From the NCBI GenBank assembly GCA_034440635.1, contig JAOTON010001685.1, positions 3,420,501 through 3,484,500 of the forward strand: a stretch of 64,000 nt of DNA, read 5' to 3'. The notes under the pieces were generated by a model, which did no database searches, had not been told where the DNA came from, and saw only the letters and a program-made list of their open reading frames with translations. Shown here in pieces: positions 45,885-56,013 of the stretch (positions within the stretch are counted from its first letter, which is position 1; each line of letters opens with the position of its first letter). A program made the translations under genes and the position numbers. Origin of the DNA: Lepas anatifera. Lineage: Eukaryota; Arthropoda; Thecostraca; Lepadidae.

Positions 45885-46329
45885 GGTGTTAAACACTCGA
45901 CCTATCTCGCCCTTCCTTACCGTGGATAAAGCAAACAAATACATCCCATCGCAGTTTCACTTTCCTCACCTCCGGTTAGGATTGCTGTCACAACTCACAC
46001 CCTCAGTTTCCCGTTCTCCCAAAAAAGCGACAGTTCCCAGGGTCGGCCACAATAAGTAAACAGTTATAAAAATTCAATAAGGTTTTTGTCGCCACGAGTA
46101 CTGCTTTAAACGTAGTAAAACATTTTGAAACGTGTCGGCAGGTAGCTAACGTATTGAGCCGTACGTACAAGATCCGTAAAGGAGAAATATAAATATTTGT
46201 CAATGGAGCCAACCGAGAAAGACATAAAATTGAGACACCAAGAATTCATTTCAGTTTTCGTTTCTCCTGTTTGCGTGACAGCAGCTATAATAAAGCAGTT
46301 TCAGATTTTACTGAACTGTTACAATAGAC
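45885..46329. other. Spacer, no feature recognised
   Basis: No repeat or coding frame supported. 45980-46070 has a CCCACAATAAG-like end, but nothing definite. Confidence 0.3.
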
Positions 46330-48345
46330 GAAAACAGGGGCGCAAGTTTCCATATATTTGGGGGCTCGAGCCCCCAATGCTCGGAGAAGCCCCCAATGAC
46401 ACGACGAGCCCCCCAATCCCAAGTTGCGGGCCCCTGCGGACACAGCCGGGCCCCTGCCACGATTGCGGGCCCCAGTGGTCTACTTGGGCTAGCTTTGACT
46501 GAGGCCAGGCTCCCTGGCATGCTTGCGGGTCCCCTGTGGGCCACCCTTAACCTCGGTGTCCGCAACCGGGCCCGTAACAATATTTGCAGGCCCACTTTGA
46601 CTGCAGCCGGGCCCCTAATTCCGGCAGTCTCGGGCCTCTTGTCATCCAACCGGGCCCTCTTTGATCCACCCGGGCCCCCTGTGACTGCAACCGGGCCCTC
46701 TGTGATCCACCCGGCCCCCTGTGACTGCACCCAGGCTCCCTGTGATTACAACCGGGCCCCTATCATCCACCCGGGCCCCTGTGATACACCCGGGCCCCCT
46801 GTGGCTGGGACCGGGCCATGTGTGATCCACCCGGGCCCCCTGTGACTGAAACCGGGCCCCTGTCATCCACCCGGGCCCCTGTGACTGCAACTGGGCCCTC
46901 TGTGATCCCCCGGCCCCCTGTAATGACAACCGGGCCCCTATGATCCACCCGGGCCCCTGTGACTGCAACCGGGCCATCTATGATCCACCCGGGCCCCCTG
47001 TGACTGAAACCGGGGCCCCTGTCATCCACCCGGGCCCCCTGTGACTGCAACTGGGCCATCTGTGATCCACCCGGGGCCCTGTGACTGCAACCGGGCCCCC
47101 TATGATCCACCCAGGCCCCATGCGACTGCGACCAGGCCCCCTGTGATCCACCCGGGCCCCTGTGACTGCAACCGGACCCCCTGTGATCCACCCGGGCCCA
47201 CCTGTGATTACAACCAGGCCAGTTATGATCCACCCGGGCCATCTGTGATCCATCCGGGTCCCCTGTGGCTGCAACCGGGCCCTCTGTGAGTCACCCGGCC
47301 CCTATGACTGCAACCGGGCCCCTGTAATGCACCCGGGCCCCCTGTGACTGCAACCGGGCCCCATGTGATCCACCGCCCCCTGTAATTACAACCGGGCCCC
47401 TATGATCCACCCGGGCCCCCTGTGACTGCAAGCAGGCCCCCTGTAATCCACCTGGGGGCCCCCTGTGATCCACCTGGGGCCCCATGTGATCCATCCTGGG
47501 CCCCCTGTGATCCACATGGGCCCTCTTTGACTGAAACCGGGCCCCTTGAGATCCACCCGGGCCCCTGTGACTGCAAACGGATTCCCTGTGGTCCAACCGG
47601 GCCACCTGTGACTGCAACTGGGCCCCTGGAATCCATCCGGCCCCTGTTATCCACCCGGGCCCCCTGTGACTGCAACCGGGCCCTCTGGAACCACCAGAGC
47701 CCCTGTCACCGCAACCGGGCGCCGTGATCCACCCGGGCCCCCTGTGACTGCAACCGGGCTCCCTGTGGTCCAGGAGGCGCGGGTCCTCTAATGTCACGGA
47801 CGGGCCCTTGCCATGAGTGCGGGCCCTGTGGTCTATCTGGGCTTGCTGTGGCTGCGGCCGGGCTCCTGGCATGCTTGCTTGGGTGCGGTCCCCTTTAGGG
47901 CCACCCATAATCGTTGCGTCCGCAAACGGGCCCCTAACGATATTCTCAGGCCCATTTTGACTGCATCCGGGCTCCTATTTCTGGCAGTCTCGGGACCTTT
48001 TTGGTTCAGCCGGGCCCTCTGTGACTGCAACCGGGCTCCTTGTATTCTGCCTTGGCCCCTTTTAGTCTGCCCGGGCCCCTGTGGTCTGCTCGGGCCCTTT
48101 GTAGGTGGCCTGGGCTTTTTGTAGTGTGCCTGGGTCCTGTGTGGTCCGCCCGGGCCCCTGTGGTCTCCCGGGCCCCTTGTGGGCGGTCTGGGCTCCTTTT
48201 AGTCTGTCCGGGCCCTCTGTGGTCTGCCCGGGCCCCCTGTGGTATGCCCGGGCCCCTGTGGTCTACCCGGCCCCCTGTGGTCTGCCCGGCCCCTGCAATT
48301 TGCCCGGGCTCCTATGTTTTGACGTGTCCCTGTTGTCTGCAAGGA
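46330..48345 (+). repeat. GC-rich ~20-bp minisatellite (CCGGGCCCCTGTGATCCAC type)
   Basis: Alternating units, roughly CCGGGCCCCCTGTGACTGCA and CCGGGCCCCTGTGATCCACC, 19-23 bp each, changing to a GTGGTCTGCCCGGGCCCCT variant after about 48040. All open frames in both directions here are by-products of the repeat. GGGCCC and CCCGGG palindromes recur once per unit. Confidence 0.93.
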
Positions 48346-49440
48346 ACCACAGCACTAGCGGATCCAGCGGGGGGGCAAACGAGGCAATCCCCAAATCCCC
48401 CGATTTTGCCGATTTTTACGGATTTTCTTCAAACAAAACCATATGTTTTTCACGATTTGGGGCCCCGTTGCCCCCCCCACCACCATCGGCCCCCACCTGA
48501 CTCATTCCTTCCACTTCGCTGTATCCGGGAACCCGTGCTATAATTTCAGGCTCCTCTGGGCTACCCAGGCTTCCTCTGGCTCTAGCCGGGCTCCTTGCCT
48601 TGCTTACGATCCCCGTAGTTCACCACCCCCACCGTGCGCAGCCGGGCCCCTTCCGATAAGTACTGGTTTAATAAATCGGCATGTTTGTTATTTTGGCATC
48701 TCTCCGTCGGCATTACTTTTCTTCATTAATATATTTCTAAGAATTTTTGTCAGAGATGTGCATGAAGTTTTCCATTTTGTTAGTTCTAGTGAAATTTTCA
48801 ATGCAGACAAATTTAAGACTCTTAAATTTGTCTGTCAAAAAGTGTATCATATCTTGTCGTCAAATCTGGGTCAAATAATGTGCGTCCACCGGCGAATGGT
48901 AGCCTCTTAATTTCCTGGGCTTGTCAGCGCAGTGCGAAGGAAGCTAAGGCATGCTCCTGGCTCTCTTGCCGTATTCGCCGAGGCGAATGATTTGCACAAA
49001 GTTTGCTTTTAACAGTAAAATTGGCATGCTTATGATTCAATCGGCTTGTGTCTGCTCTGGAAAAGTTTCGTTAGGCTCTGATTTGGATTTTACATTTGGG
49101 CTTTTCGTGTCAATCCAAATCGTGCTCCGATGCGCGGTGTTGAATGGCAAGTGAAATGATTGTTTGCTATTAGCTGCTGTCAGGGCTAATTCCCTAATGA
49201 GTGATGATCCCTGTCCGGCTCCCCTGATGGCTAAATACCAAGACTTGGAGAATCTTGTGTCCCCCTTGGCCGCCATTGACGTATCTAGAATTTGGGTAGG
49301 GGAGGGGAGGGGCAAAGCCTCAGGGAGCAGGGTGGCACTTAACCACCCGTAGGGCGCACTTTTCACCCAAAGGGCGACCAATCGTCGCATCCTGGGGAGG
49401 GAGGGTTTGGGGCGGCATTTCGTCCTCAGAGGCTCTTGGG
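48346..49440. other. Interruption of the GC-rich minisatellite; no gene
   Basis: 48346-48500 starts with CACTAGCGGATCCAGCGG, resembling a hAT MITE end with no matching right end found. 48660-49250 is non-repetitive AT-richer DNA without a recognised frame. Near 49330-49400 a repeat phrase CACTTTTCACCC precedes the next minisatellite block. Confidence 0.4.
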
Positions 49441-50810
49441 CTTAAGGAGTGGCTGCCCCATTCGCCCCCCTGATGGCCACCCCATCCCCCCAGTGGCCGC
49501 AGCCGGGTCCCTACTCCCAGTGGTTAATACCCTGTGGATGCAGACGGGCCTGCCATGGATGCGGTTCGTGTAACTGCAACCAGCCTCTGCCATGCTTGCC
49601 ATGCGGGCCCCTGTGGTATCCCGGGCCCCTATTGGTCTGACCGGGCCTCCTGTCGTCTGTCCGGGCCCCTGTGGTCTGCCCAGGCCCCTGTGGCCTGCCC
49701 GGGCCTGTGCTCCGCTCAGTCCCCTTGTGGTCTGCCCAGGGTCCTTGTGGTCTTCCCGGGCCCCTATGGTCTGCCGGGCCCCTGTGGTCTGCCCCGGCCC
49801 CTGTGATCTTCCTGGCCCCATTTGGTCTGCACGGACCCCTTGTCTGCTAGTGCCCATTTTGGTCTGATCGAGCTCCTTGTGGTGTGTCCGGGCCTCCTGT
49901 GGTTTTCCCGGAACCCTTTTGGTCTGTTCGGGCCTCCATGTGGCCTCTGGGGCCCCCTTTGTCCGTCTGGGGCCCCTTTTGTCTGCGCGGGCCCTCTGTG
50001 GTTTGCCGGGCCCCTCCCAGTCTGCAAGGATGGCACTTTCGACGAGATCTCGTGGTGCAGACACCCTTCAGGTGGTGCGAACTTTTGAGCAAAGAAATGC
50101 CCACTTTTGCCGTCTGGTGCGAGGGAGCTCAAATCAAACACCCACAGAGTTCTGAGAAGGGAGAAAGTGGTAAAAACATCGAAATTTCCGGGTTAGTGAA
50201 ATTTCTCATCAGTGTTTGGTGTGAATTTTAGGCTGTTGGTGGTGCGAAAAATCTACAAGACTGGTGCGGACTCGTCGGGTCTGCTGCCATACTTTGCAGA
50301 CTGGGGCCCCTCTGTGGTTAGCCCGGCCCCTATGTTCTGCTCAGGTCCTGTGGTCTGCCCGGGTCCGTTCATCTGTCCAGGCCCCGTGTGGTCTGCCCGG
50401 GCCCGCTGCCCAGCCAGAAATTCCGACCGGGCTGGGCCGGGCTCGCCCGAGCCATAAGACTCAAAGCTGAACCACATAGACTCGGGCTGGCCCGACATTA
50501 GGTCGGGGGATGACAACTTGCCCGAGCGGTAGAGCCCGGTCTTGCTTGACCATGGGCTCTGCCCAGGCGGGCGGCCGGACCTGGGCTGAACCCATGTACT
50601 CGGGCTCTGCCCAGTCAAAGCCAGTATATATTGGGCAGAGCCCAGCCAAATTGCTGGCTGTGTGTGGTCTGCTCGGGTCCCTTGTGGGCTTACCGGGCTC
50701 CTATGGTTTTCTGGGTTCCTGTGGTCTGCCCGGCCCTTTGGTGTGCTCAGGCCCTCTGTGGTCTGTCGGGCCCCTTGCGGTCTAAGAATATCGTGCAGAA
50801 ACTAAAGCTG
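49441..50810 (+). repeat. GC-rich minisatellite, second block
   Basis: Mostly the GTGGTCTGCCCGGGCCCCT variant. It is interrupted at about 50025-50285 by a non-repetitive stretch and at about 50400-50650 by repeated GGGCTGGGCCGGGCTCGCCC / CTCGGGCTCTGCCCA phrases. All associated open frames are rejected as genes. Confidence 0.9.
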
Positions 50811-51270
50811 TTGTGTTAGTCGCGTATTTGCAGGAGTTCCTTATTTTTTAGCAGTTTCGTGCCCCAGGTGGTGTATCCGTGCTCCCTGTTGCCGAAACCG
50901 GCCCCTGCCATGCTTGCGGGCCCCTGTGGTTTTCCCGAGACAGTGCGGCCGGTCCCATGCATCCTGAAACATTCGGGGAGAGATGGATGGGGCGTGACAA
51001 ATGTTATGCCCCCATTCATTTTGTACTGATCCTATATGAGGATTGTAAAGGAACATAGGCAGTACCACCTATTCATAGTACCCCTTGACCGGTACCCAGT
51101 GTTGTAAAATGTCATTGAACTGGCAAGGTGAATGGATCAGAAAAAGGTGTCTTGATCATGTAACATAAATATCAGTAGGTTCGATTTCCCTGCTGATAAA
51201 GGAATTTCGCACTTAGATCTCTACCTTCCATTTGTATCAAATTATTCGTGATAATGCGATTTCGTTGCAG
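50811..51270. other. Spacer upstream of a spliced exon
   Basis: Contains the last minisatellite remnants to about 50945, then unique AT-rich DNA leading into the acceptor TTTCGTTGCAG at 51270. Confidence 0.4.
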
Positions 51271-51394
51271 GTGTGAATGTTAAAATGGTTGGACAGAATA
51301 AACATAAGTCGGGTGCACAAAAGCGTAAAACAAAGAAAATTCAAGACCGAGAGGCTGCTCTGGCAAAACTACCCAAACTTTCTTCATTTTTCAG
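51271..51394 (+). CDS. N-terminal exon of a hAT/ZMYM1-like protein
   Basis: Acceptor TTTCGTTGCAG, 14 untranslated bases, ATG at 51285, and donor TTTTTCAG-GTAACC leaving in phase 2. The product begins MVGQNKHKSGAQKRKTKKIQ and ends with LAKLPKLSSFF. A basic SGAQKRKKK-type segment followed by LxKLxxFF is the typical start of TTF-type zinc-finger hAT proteins (ZMYM1-like), just before the TTF domain. Recognition is from family knowledge, not a search. The exon is too short to stand out as an open frame. Confidence 0.55.
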
Positions 51395-51688
51395 GTAACC
51401 CATGAATCTAGAATCGTCTTGCTAATTTTGCAAACTGTTATAAAATGACCCCGATCATATTTGTATTTAATCTCTAGCAAAGTACGCGTCCACTTAAAGT
51501 AGTTCATATCACTACTATTTTTGGTACTATGCAAGCTACCTTCATCTATCGACCGCAAAAATTAAAACTCCAATTTAAAACTAATTCGGAAAAGTGCAAT
51601 GTATATAGTTTCCAGCAAAACAGTAAAGTAAGGTTGCAATTCCAATCCTTCTTTTCCTGATCATTGCCTTCCTCGGCCAGGCCACCAG

Positions 51689-51795
51689 CCGGATCCGTTT
51701 ACTAAAAGACCCTCCAGCATCCATCCCTCCTGCGTCGTCCGGGGTTGATCCCGTTGTACCTCCGGAGGAGAGCATCCGCGTGGACGACGAAGACG
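51689..51795 (+). CDS. Second exon of the hAT/ZMYM1-like N-terminus
   Basis: A pyrimidine-rich tract precedes two AG choices. Use of the second (GCCACCAG) enters in phase 2 and gives an uninterrupted continuation, RIRLLKDPPASIPPASSGVD, on to EESIRVDDEDG. The first AG would give an early stop. The exon ends at a near-perfect donor GACG-GTAAGT in phase 1. The encoded linker is Pro/Ser-rich and ends acidic, usual between the basic head and the TTF domain. Downstream exons are not found: a family A transposon begins at 51936 in the following intron or flank, and the next kilobases lack a hAT core. Confidence 0.5.
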
Positions 51796-51935
51796 GTAAG
51801 TAGACACCAACTTGTCCAATATCCTTACATACTTTGGCAGCTCGTTCAAAAGATTGGGTGTTCTGACTACTTTTTGGGCTAAATAGTGCCAATCATGAAC
51901 AGTGACGAATAGCGCGCTAACAAATTGTTATTTAA

Positions 51936-52768
51936 CACGCGCATTGACGGGGGCGGGTACCCGCCCTCCCCTCGAATTTTTCGGAGATAGCAGAAAAACG
52001 GCGGCGCGTAGCGCCTCCGTACTTGGCATACCTTTTCCCTCATCATTTTTACAACTTCCATGAAAATTTTAAGGCTAGGTTATCTCAGGTCAGGTCACCA
52101 GTATAGGTCAAGTGACCCGACCTCAAAAAAGTTTAAGATAGCATAAGTCGGAGCAGGGTGAACTTATCCGATTGAAACTCATACCATAATGGCCCCACCG
52201 AGTTCTCTCAAATTTTTCCGGTATTTTCGATATCGATGACCTAAGGTCAGGTACGAGACACGACCTCTCCATTGGAAATACATGGGAAAAATGGTTTTTA
52301 CGGAATAACTCAGTAACGGATGGTGATAGAGCATTTATTTTAGCTGCATTAGACTCGCCTGGGCTTTGCAGTTCTAATGATATGCATTTTATATAGTTTG
52401 ACCCTGACCTGACCTCAGGTCAGGTCAAATCCTGATTTGACCTAGCAAGGTCAAATTATATATCATTCGATTCGGCTTGTTAAGAAGATTCATAAAGTTT
52501 AAGTAGTTTTGCTCTATCTTTACTTGTTCCGATGAAATGGCCGAAAAACTGAATTTACATGTTATCCCTATGACGGCATGCTTTGACCTCTCGTGACCTT
52601 AAATGTGACCTGACAAAAAATGGTTCAAATGTTTTCGATGGAGAAGTCGATGAGCAGCCCAACGCCGTTTACCGTTTTTCGCTACCTACCGTGGTTCTCG
52701 AGATCTTAGGGGGCGGGTACCCGCCCCCGTCAATGTGAAGGTGGCTCAGACCCCCGTCAATGCGCGTG
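51936..52768 (-). mobile_element. Family A TTAA miniature transposon, complete, dispersed copy
   Basis: 833 bp flanked by TTAA at 51932-51935 and 52769-52772. Both inverted termini CACGCGCATTGACGGGGG are present, so this is a full-length copy outside the macrosatellite. It has inverse orientation relative to 10774-11608 and high similarity to it throughout. The half-site cluster is at about 52405-52455. Confidence 0.88.
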
Positions 52769-52772
52769 TTAA

Positions 52773-53455
52773 CCTTTGCAGTCAGTTTTCGAACCCAAAC
52801 GGTCGAAAATAATTTTTTCGGTCACATTTTCATTAAAAAATACGGGCCCCCATCATGTAAGGCCCCTTTCGAGCCGGGTGCCCCCAATCGAAAACATAAA
52901 GTTGCGCCCCTGGACGAAAACTATAAGTAAGCCAATGCAGACGAATAAGCGTGGTACCCTATCTGTTTTCTGTTCACTTCTTAAACTTTTGCATCCGCTG
53001 CAAGGAAAATTTGAAAATTGCTTTGATATTAACACATGTCATGTTACACGTCCTTATTATTCCATGAGCACGCCAAATATGTGCTTAATAAAACGCGGCA
53101 TTCCCGTCGTTATATGCAAGTGTCACTAGGCGATTTCAGCGTGTTACCATAACTGATCGAACCGAGCCCGGATTTCCACTTTGTTATGTCGTACTCGGAG
53201 ACGTAGAAGAAGTGAATCCCTCTACATAAACAATAAATGTTAACAATTTCTTAAAGCTCTTGATCTTTCGTGTCCTGTCTCTCCACCCTCTCCTCCCCAG
53301 CTCCAAACCGACGCGACGCGTCGGGTGCGTCACTTCTCGGGTGACGCGGCGCTCGAGGTGACTCTGGGGCTCGTTTGGCGGGAGGCCTGTGAAGAACGAG
53401 AGCTGTTACAATATGTTTTTATCGGATACCCAATGTTTTTTTGCGGTTTCAGGGT
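52773..53455. other. Spacer, no supported gene
   Basis: A minus-side phrase GGGGGCACCCGGCTCG near 52870 and a CpG-rich stretch at 53300-53370 are noted. No coding exon or repeat boundary is supported. Confidence 0.3.
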
Positions 53456-53469
53456 AAGAATACTTGCAG

Positions 53470-53816
53470 ATGTCATCTGAATTAGTTTCAAGAAAATTTA
53501 AGTCCTCGCCCTTAAAATTTTTTTCATATATTTTTGCATTTTCATAAGTTTAAAAATTTCCATTTTTTTTCAAAAAATGTTTTTGACCATGATTTTTATT
53601 CACCAAGCGTCCCATTTCTAAAACTTTTGATTGATTTTGTATATCTTCGTAACGTTTTGGAATCCAAGGCTTTGAATGTTTCGAAGCATGCAATGACGTC
53701 ACAATTTGACATCACTGTTGTTACGAAACTAAAAGTGCGAGGTCTGTTTTGACCACGGATTCGGATTCTAGGCTATGAAGAACCCCTATACACCTCATTT
53801 CATAAATATCTGAGGG
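53470..53816 (+). pseudogene. Dispersed repeat copy 2 with conserved frame and one stop
   Basis: Plus-strand counterpart of 42629-42990. The frame from about 53600 reads KALNVSKHAMTSQFDITVVT and on to GLF, then TGA at 53750-53752, where copy 1 has CGA. It then continues in frame as PRIRILGYEEPLYTSFH. The stop is a CpG-type C-to-T change. The match at protein level across diverged DNA suggests an ancestral coding sequence. The product is not recognised. Confidence 0.45.
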
Positions 53817-53854
53817 GTGCTGTGTACACCATTGGTTGAGTTGGCATGGAATGG

Positions 53855-53857
<3 letters not shown>

Positions 53858-53925
<68 letters not shown>
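53858..53925. repeat. TA dinucleotide microsatellite
   Basis: Uninterrupted TA for 68 bp (34 copies). It lies between the dispersed repeat and a family B fragment. Confidence 0.97.
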
Positions 53926-53928
<3 letters not shown>

Positions 53929-54181
53929 GGTATTATTACGTCACCACTCGGTCTGCAGTGCAGGTGAACTGGTGCGAACACGCGATTGTTACGATCTCAA
54001 AAGAAACGTCTGACTTTGAAAGACTATAAGTAAAATTAGTTTTAACGTTTTCAAAATTATTTCATCAATCCACACGCTCATGAATTCTCTCAAAAGTAGC
54101 CGAGCAGCGTGGCTACGAATGATTCTCCGGCCCCCTTGGAGAAGTCGGTAGGGGGCACTTTAGATCCATCAACTGCGCGTG
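53929..54181. mobile_element. Family B fragment, right end
   Basis: ACGTCACCACTCGGTCTGCA, CTCAAAAGAAACGTCTGAC and TCAACTGCGCGTG followed by CTAA match the terminal third of family B (compare 45600-45880). The TTAA is mutated to CTAA at 54182-54185. Confidence 0.65.
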
Positions 54182-54185
54182 CTAA

Positions 54186-54640
54186 CATGCGCAGCGGAGA
54201 CGGGTCCGGCGTCAACGCGCCGTGGAGGCGGTCTTAAACAGTATAAAATACGTCACACTGACGTCATCTGACCGGAAGCACACAACAACTCTCAAAATGC
54301 TGGTATGACCTTGACCTGTGAAATTTGACCTTGATTCTGACTCATTGGCGGATCCAGGAATAACTTTTAGAAGAGGCCAAACTAAAGTTTGGAGAGGCTA
54401 AATTTGAGAGAAAAAAATCGCAAAAACAGTATTTTAAAAGAAAAAACGGCTAAAACTTCGTCCTTCTGGGGACCAAGATACTATTCTAGGCTTTGGAGGG
54501 GGCCCATGGCCCCTTTGGCCCCCTTTGATTCGCCAGAGTTCTGACCCTCGTTTGAAGTCACCTTGACATACCATCTCAGTGATATGACGTTATGACGTCA
54601 CCACTCGTTCCACAGTACAGACAAGCTGCAGGGGAGAGTG
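54186..54640. mobile_element. Family B element, deleted, abutting the previous one
   Basis: Starts CATGCGCAGCGGAGACGGG directly after the shared CTAA, then a shortened interior with TGACCTTGACCT and the TTATGACGTCACCACTCG phrase. It is interrupted by the hAT-type MITE at 54343-54538. Confidence 0.6.
54343..54538. mobile_element. 196-bp hAT-type MITE with 8-bp duplication
   Basis: Left end CATTGGCGGATCCAGG and right end GATTCGCCAGAG. Flanks TTCTGACT (54335-54342) and TTCTGACC (54539-54546) match at 7 of 8. It is inserted within family B sequence, so it is younger than that copy. Confidence 0.68.
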
Positions 54641-55099
54641 CTGTAAGACGCCCAGGGTAAGTAAGACTCCCCGGTGCATTTTTAAAGCAGCCGCTAGTAG
54701 CTGACGATTTCCAATGATCCTGACATAAGCGAGCTCCTTTCATCAGCTGCTTCCCAGAAGGTATGCCTCGTGGCGCAAGCGTGAGTGATTTTGTGCTTGT
54801 TTTCATTTTTATAGATGTTTTCTTAAATAATATTGGCATTTTCAATCATCTATAAAGTGAGTTTAATGTAAGGTACGGGCAAAATGATCTTTTTGTTCAG
54901 TTTTTCGGGGTTGTTATAGCCAAAAACTAGTCTCCATTTTCTGCGCCAGCTTTGTCGCATTCCTATAAAAGCATATGCTGCACCCTAGTGATTGTTCACA
55001 AGACGCCCACCCTGGGCGCCTTACATACCCATTGGGGCGTCTTACAAATCAATGGAATACATGTTTTTAGTGCATGCACCTGAAAGTTCTACTTCGATT
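54641..55099. other. Spacer, no feature recognised
   Basis: No tandem repeat, terminal repeat or supported exon seen. Confidence 0.3.
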
Positions 55100-55460
55100 C
55101 AATGGCGCAGCCAGGATTCGGCCAAGGGGGAGGGGTCCGACAGCCGTCGGGGGGCCCCTGCCAGGGTCTCCCCTGGAGGAGGGCCCCCTGAGAGTGAGAT
55201 CAGTGCTCGTTCTTTCTAGCACAAAAGACCCCCAATCTGGGGGCCCCTGAGAGTGAGATAAATCCTCGTTCTTTCTAGTAAAAAGGTCTTCCAAGCCAGG
55301 GGGCCCCCTGATAGTGAGATCAATTCTCGTTCTTTCTAGTACAAAAGGCCCCCAAGCCGGGGGCCCCTGAGAGTGAGATCAATCCTCGTTCTTTCTAGTA
55401 CAAAAGGTCATCCCAAGGGGGGGTCCGCGGATCTCAGGGACCCCCTTCGCTACGCCACTG
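55100..55460. mobile_element. 361-bp hAT-type MITE carrying a 60-bp tandem repeat
   Basis: Left end CAATGGCGCAGCCAGG, right end CTTCGCTACGCCACTG. Flanks CTTCGATT (55092-55099) and CTTCGATG (55461-55468) match at 7 of 8, as expected for a hAT target duplication. Most of the interior is a 60-bp tandem repeat. Confidence 0.7.
55181..55420 (+). repeat. 60-bp tandem repeat, four copies
   Basis: Units start at 55181, 55241, 55301 and 55361, each with GGGCCCCTGAGAGTGAGAT, CTCGTTCTTTCTAG and a C/G-rich end. The period is exactly 60. Confidence 0.93.
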
Positions 55461-55870
55461 CTTCGATGAGAAGACAATATGGGATGGAATGGCACGGAAT
55501 GGGATGAGAACTGTCAAGTTTGATCTAAATAGGAAAACAAAGTAATTTTTAGCTTTTGTAAAAACATTGAATCGGGCGAGGAGGAATTACTTATGAGATA
55601 GCTCTTTAGTGATGAAATATGGCGGTACCGACATCAAATGGACAGAATGACGTGGAAGCTAAAATTTTCATCCCATATTAACCACTCATCCATTTTCGGA
55701 AGCTTTTTCCAGATTGGATAAAATAGAGCCCCTGGTTGAATTATACACGCCGCATAGCTTATGTTCCCAGCCTTAAGCACTCAGTACTTGAGCGTTCGTT
55801 CCCTGTGCCCCGCATCCAAACGAACCAAGAATATTCCTACCCTGGCCTAATCCTCTCGGTAAATTTTCAG

Positions 55871-56013
55871 ATGACATCACGAGAACGGATAAGCAAAAGG
55901 GGAGATTATGATGGTACAAAGTTAAAGGAGGCCCCAGAGGAAATCGGCCATGGGAAATCAGTTCGAAATATTTCCCACGCCTACGGCATCCCTGCGGGAA
56001 CACTCAGGCGTCA
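55871..56013 (+). CDS. Pipsqueak-type HTH fragment (pogo/Tigger or BTB-psq like)
   Basis: After a good acceptor-like AAATTTTCAG, the frame starts MTSRERISKRGDYDGTKLKE and then reads EEIGHGKSVRNISHAYGIPA and GTLRRH. The pattern (basic start, G-K-S-x-R-x-x-x-x-x-Y-G-I-P-x-x-T-L-R-R) is that of the psq helix-turn-helix found at the N-terminus of pogo/Tigger-type transposases and in Pipsqueak transcription factors. After codon 48 the DNA becomes a short tandem of TGTACTCAATGTTGCAA and the similarity stops, so only the DNA-binding part remains. No DDE domain follows. Probably a transposon or gene relic; alternatively an exon with a missed donor. Confidence 0.55.

Noticed and set aside
46308..50460. 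Open frames up to 212 codons rich in Gly, Pro and Arg
   Set aside because: They come from the GC-rich ~20-bp minisatellite and appear on both strands in several frames.
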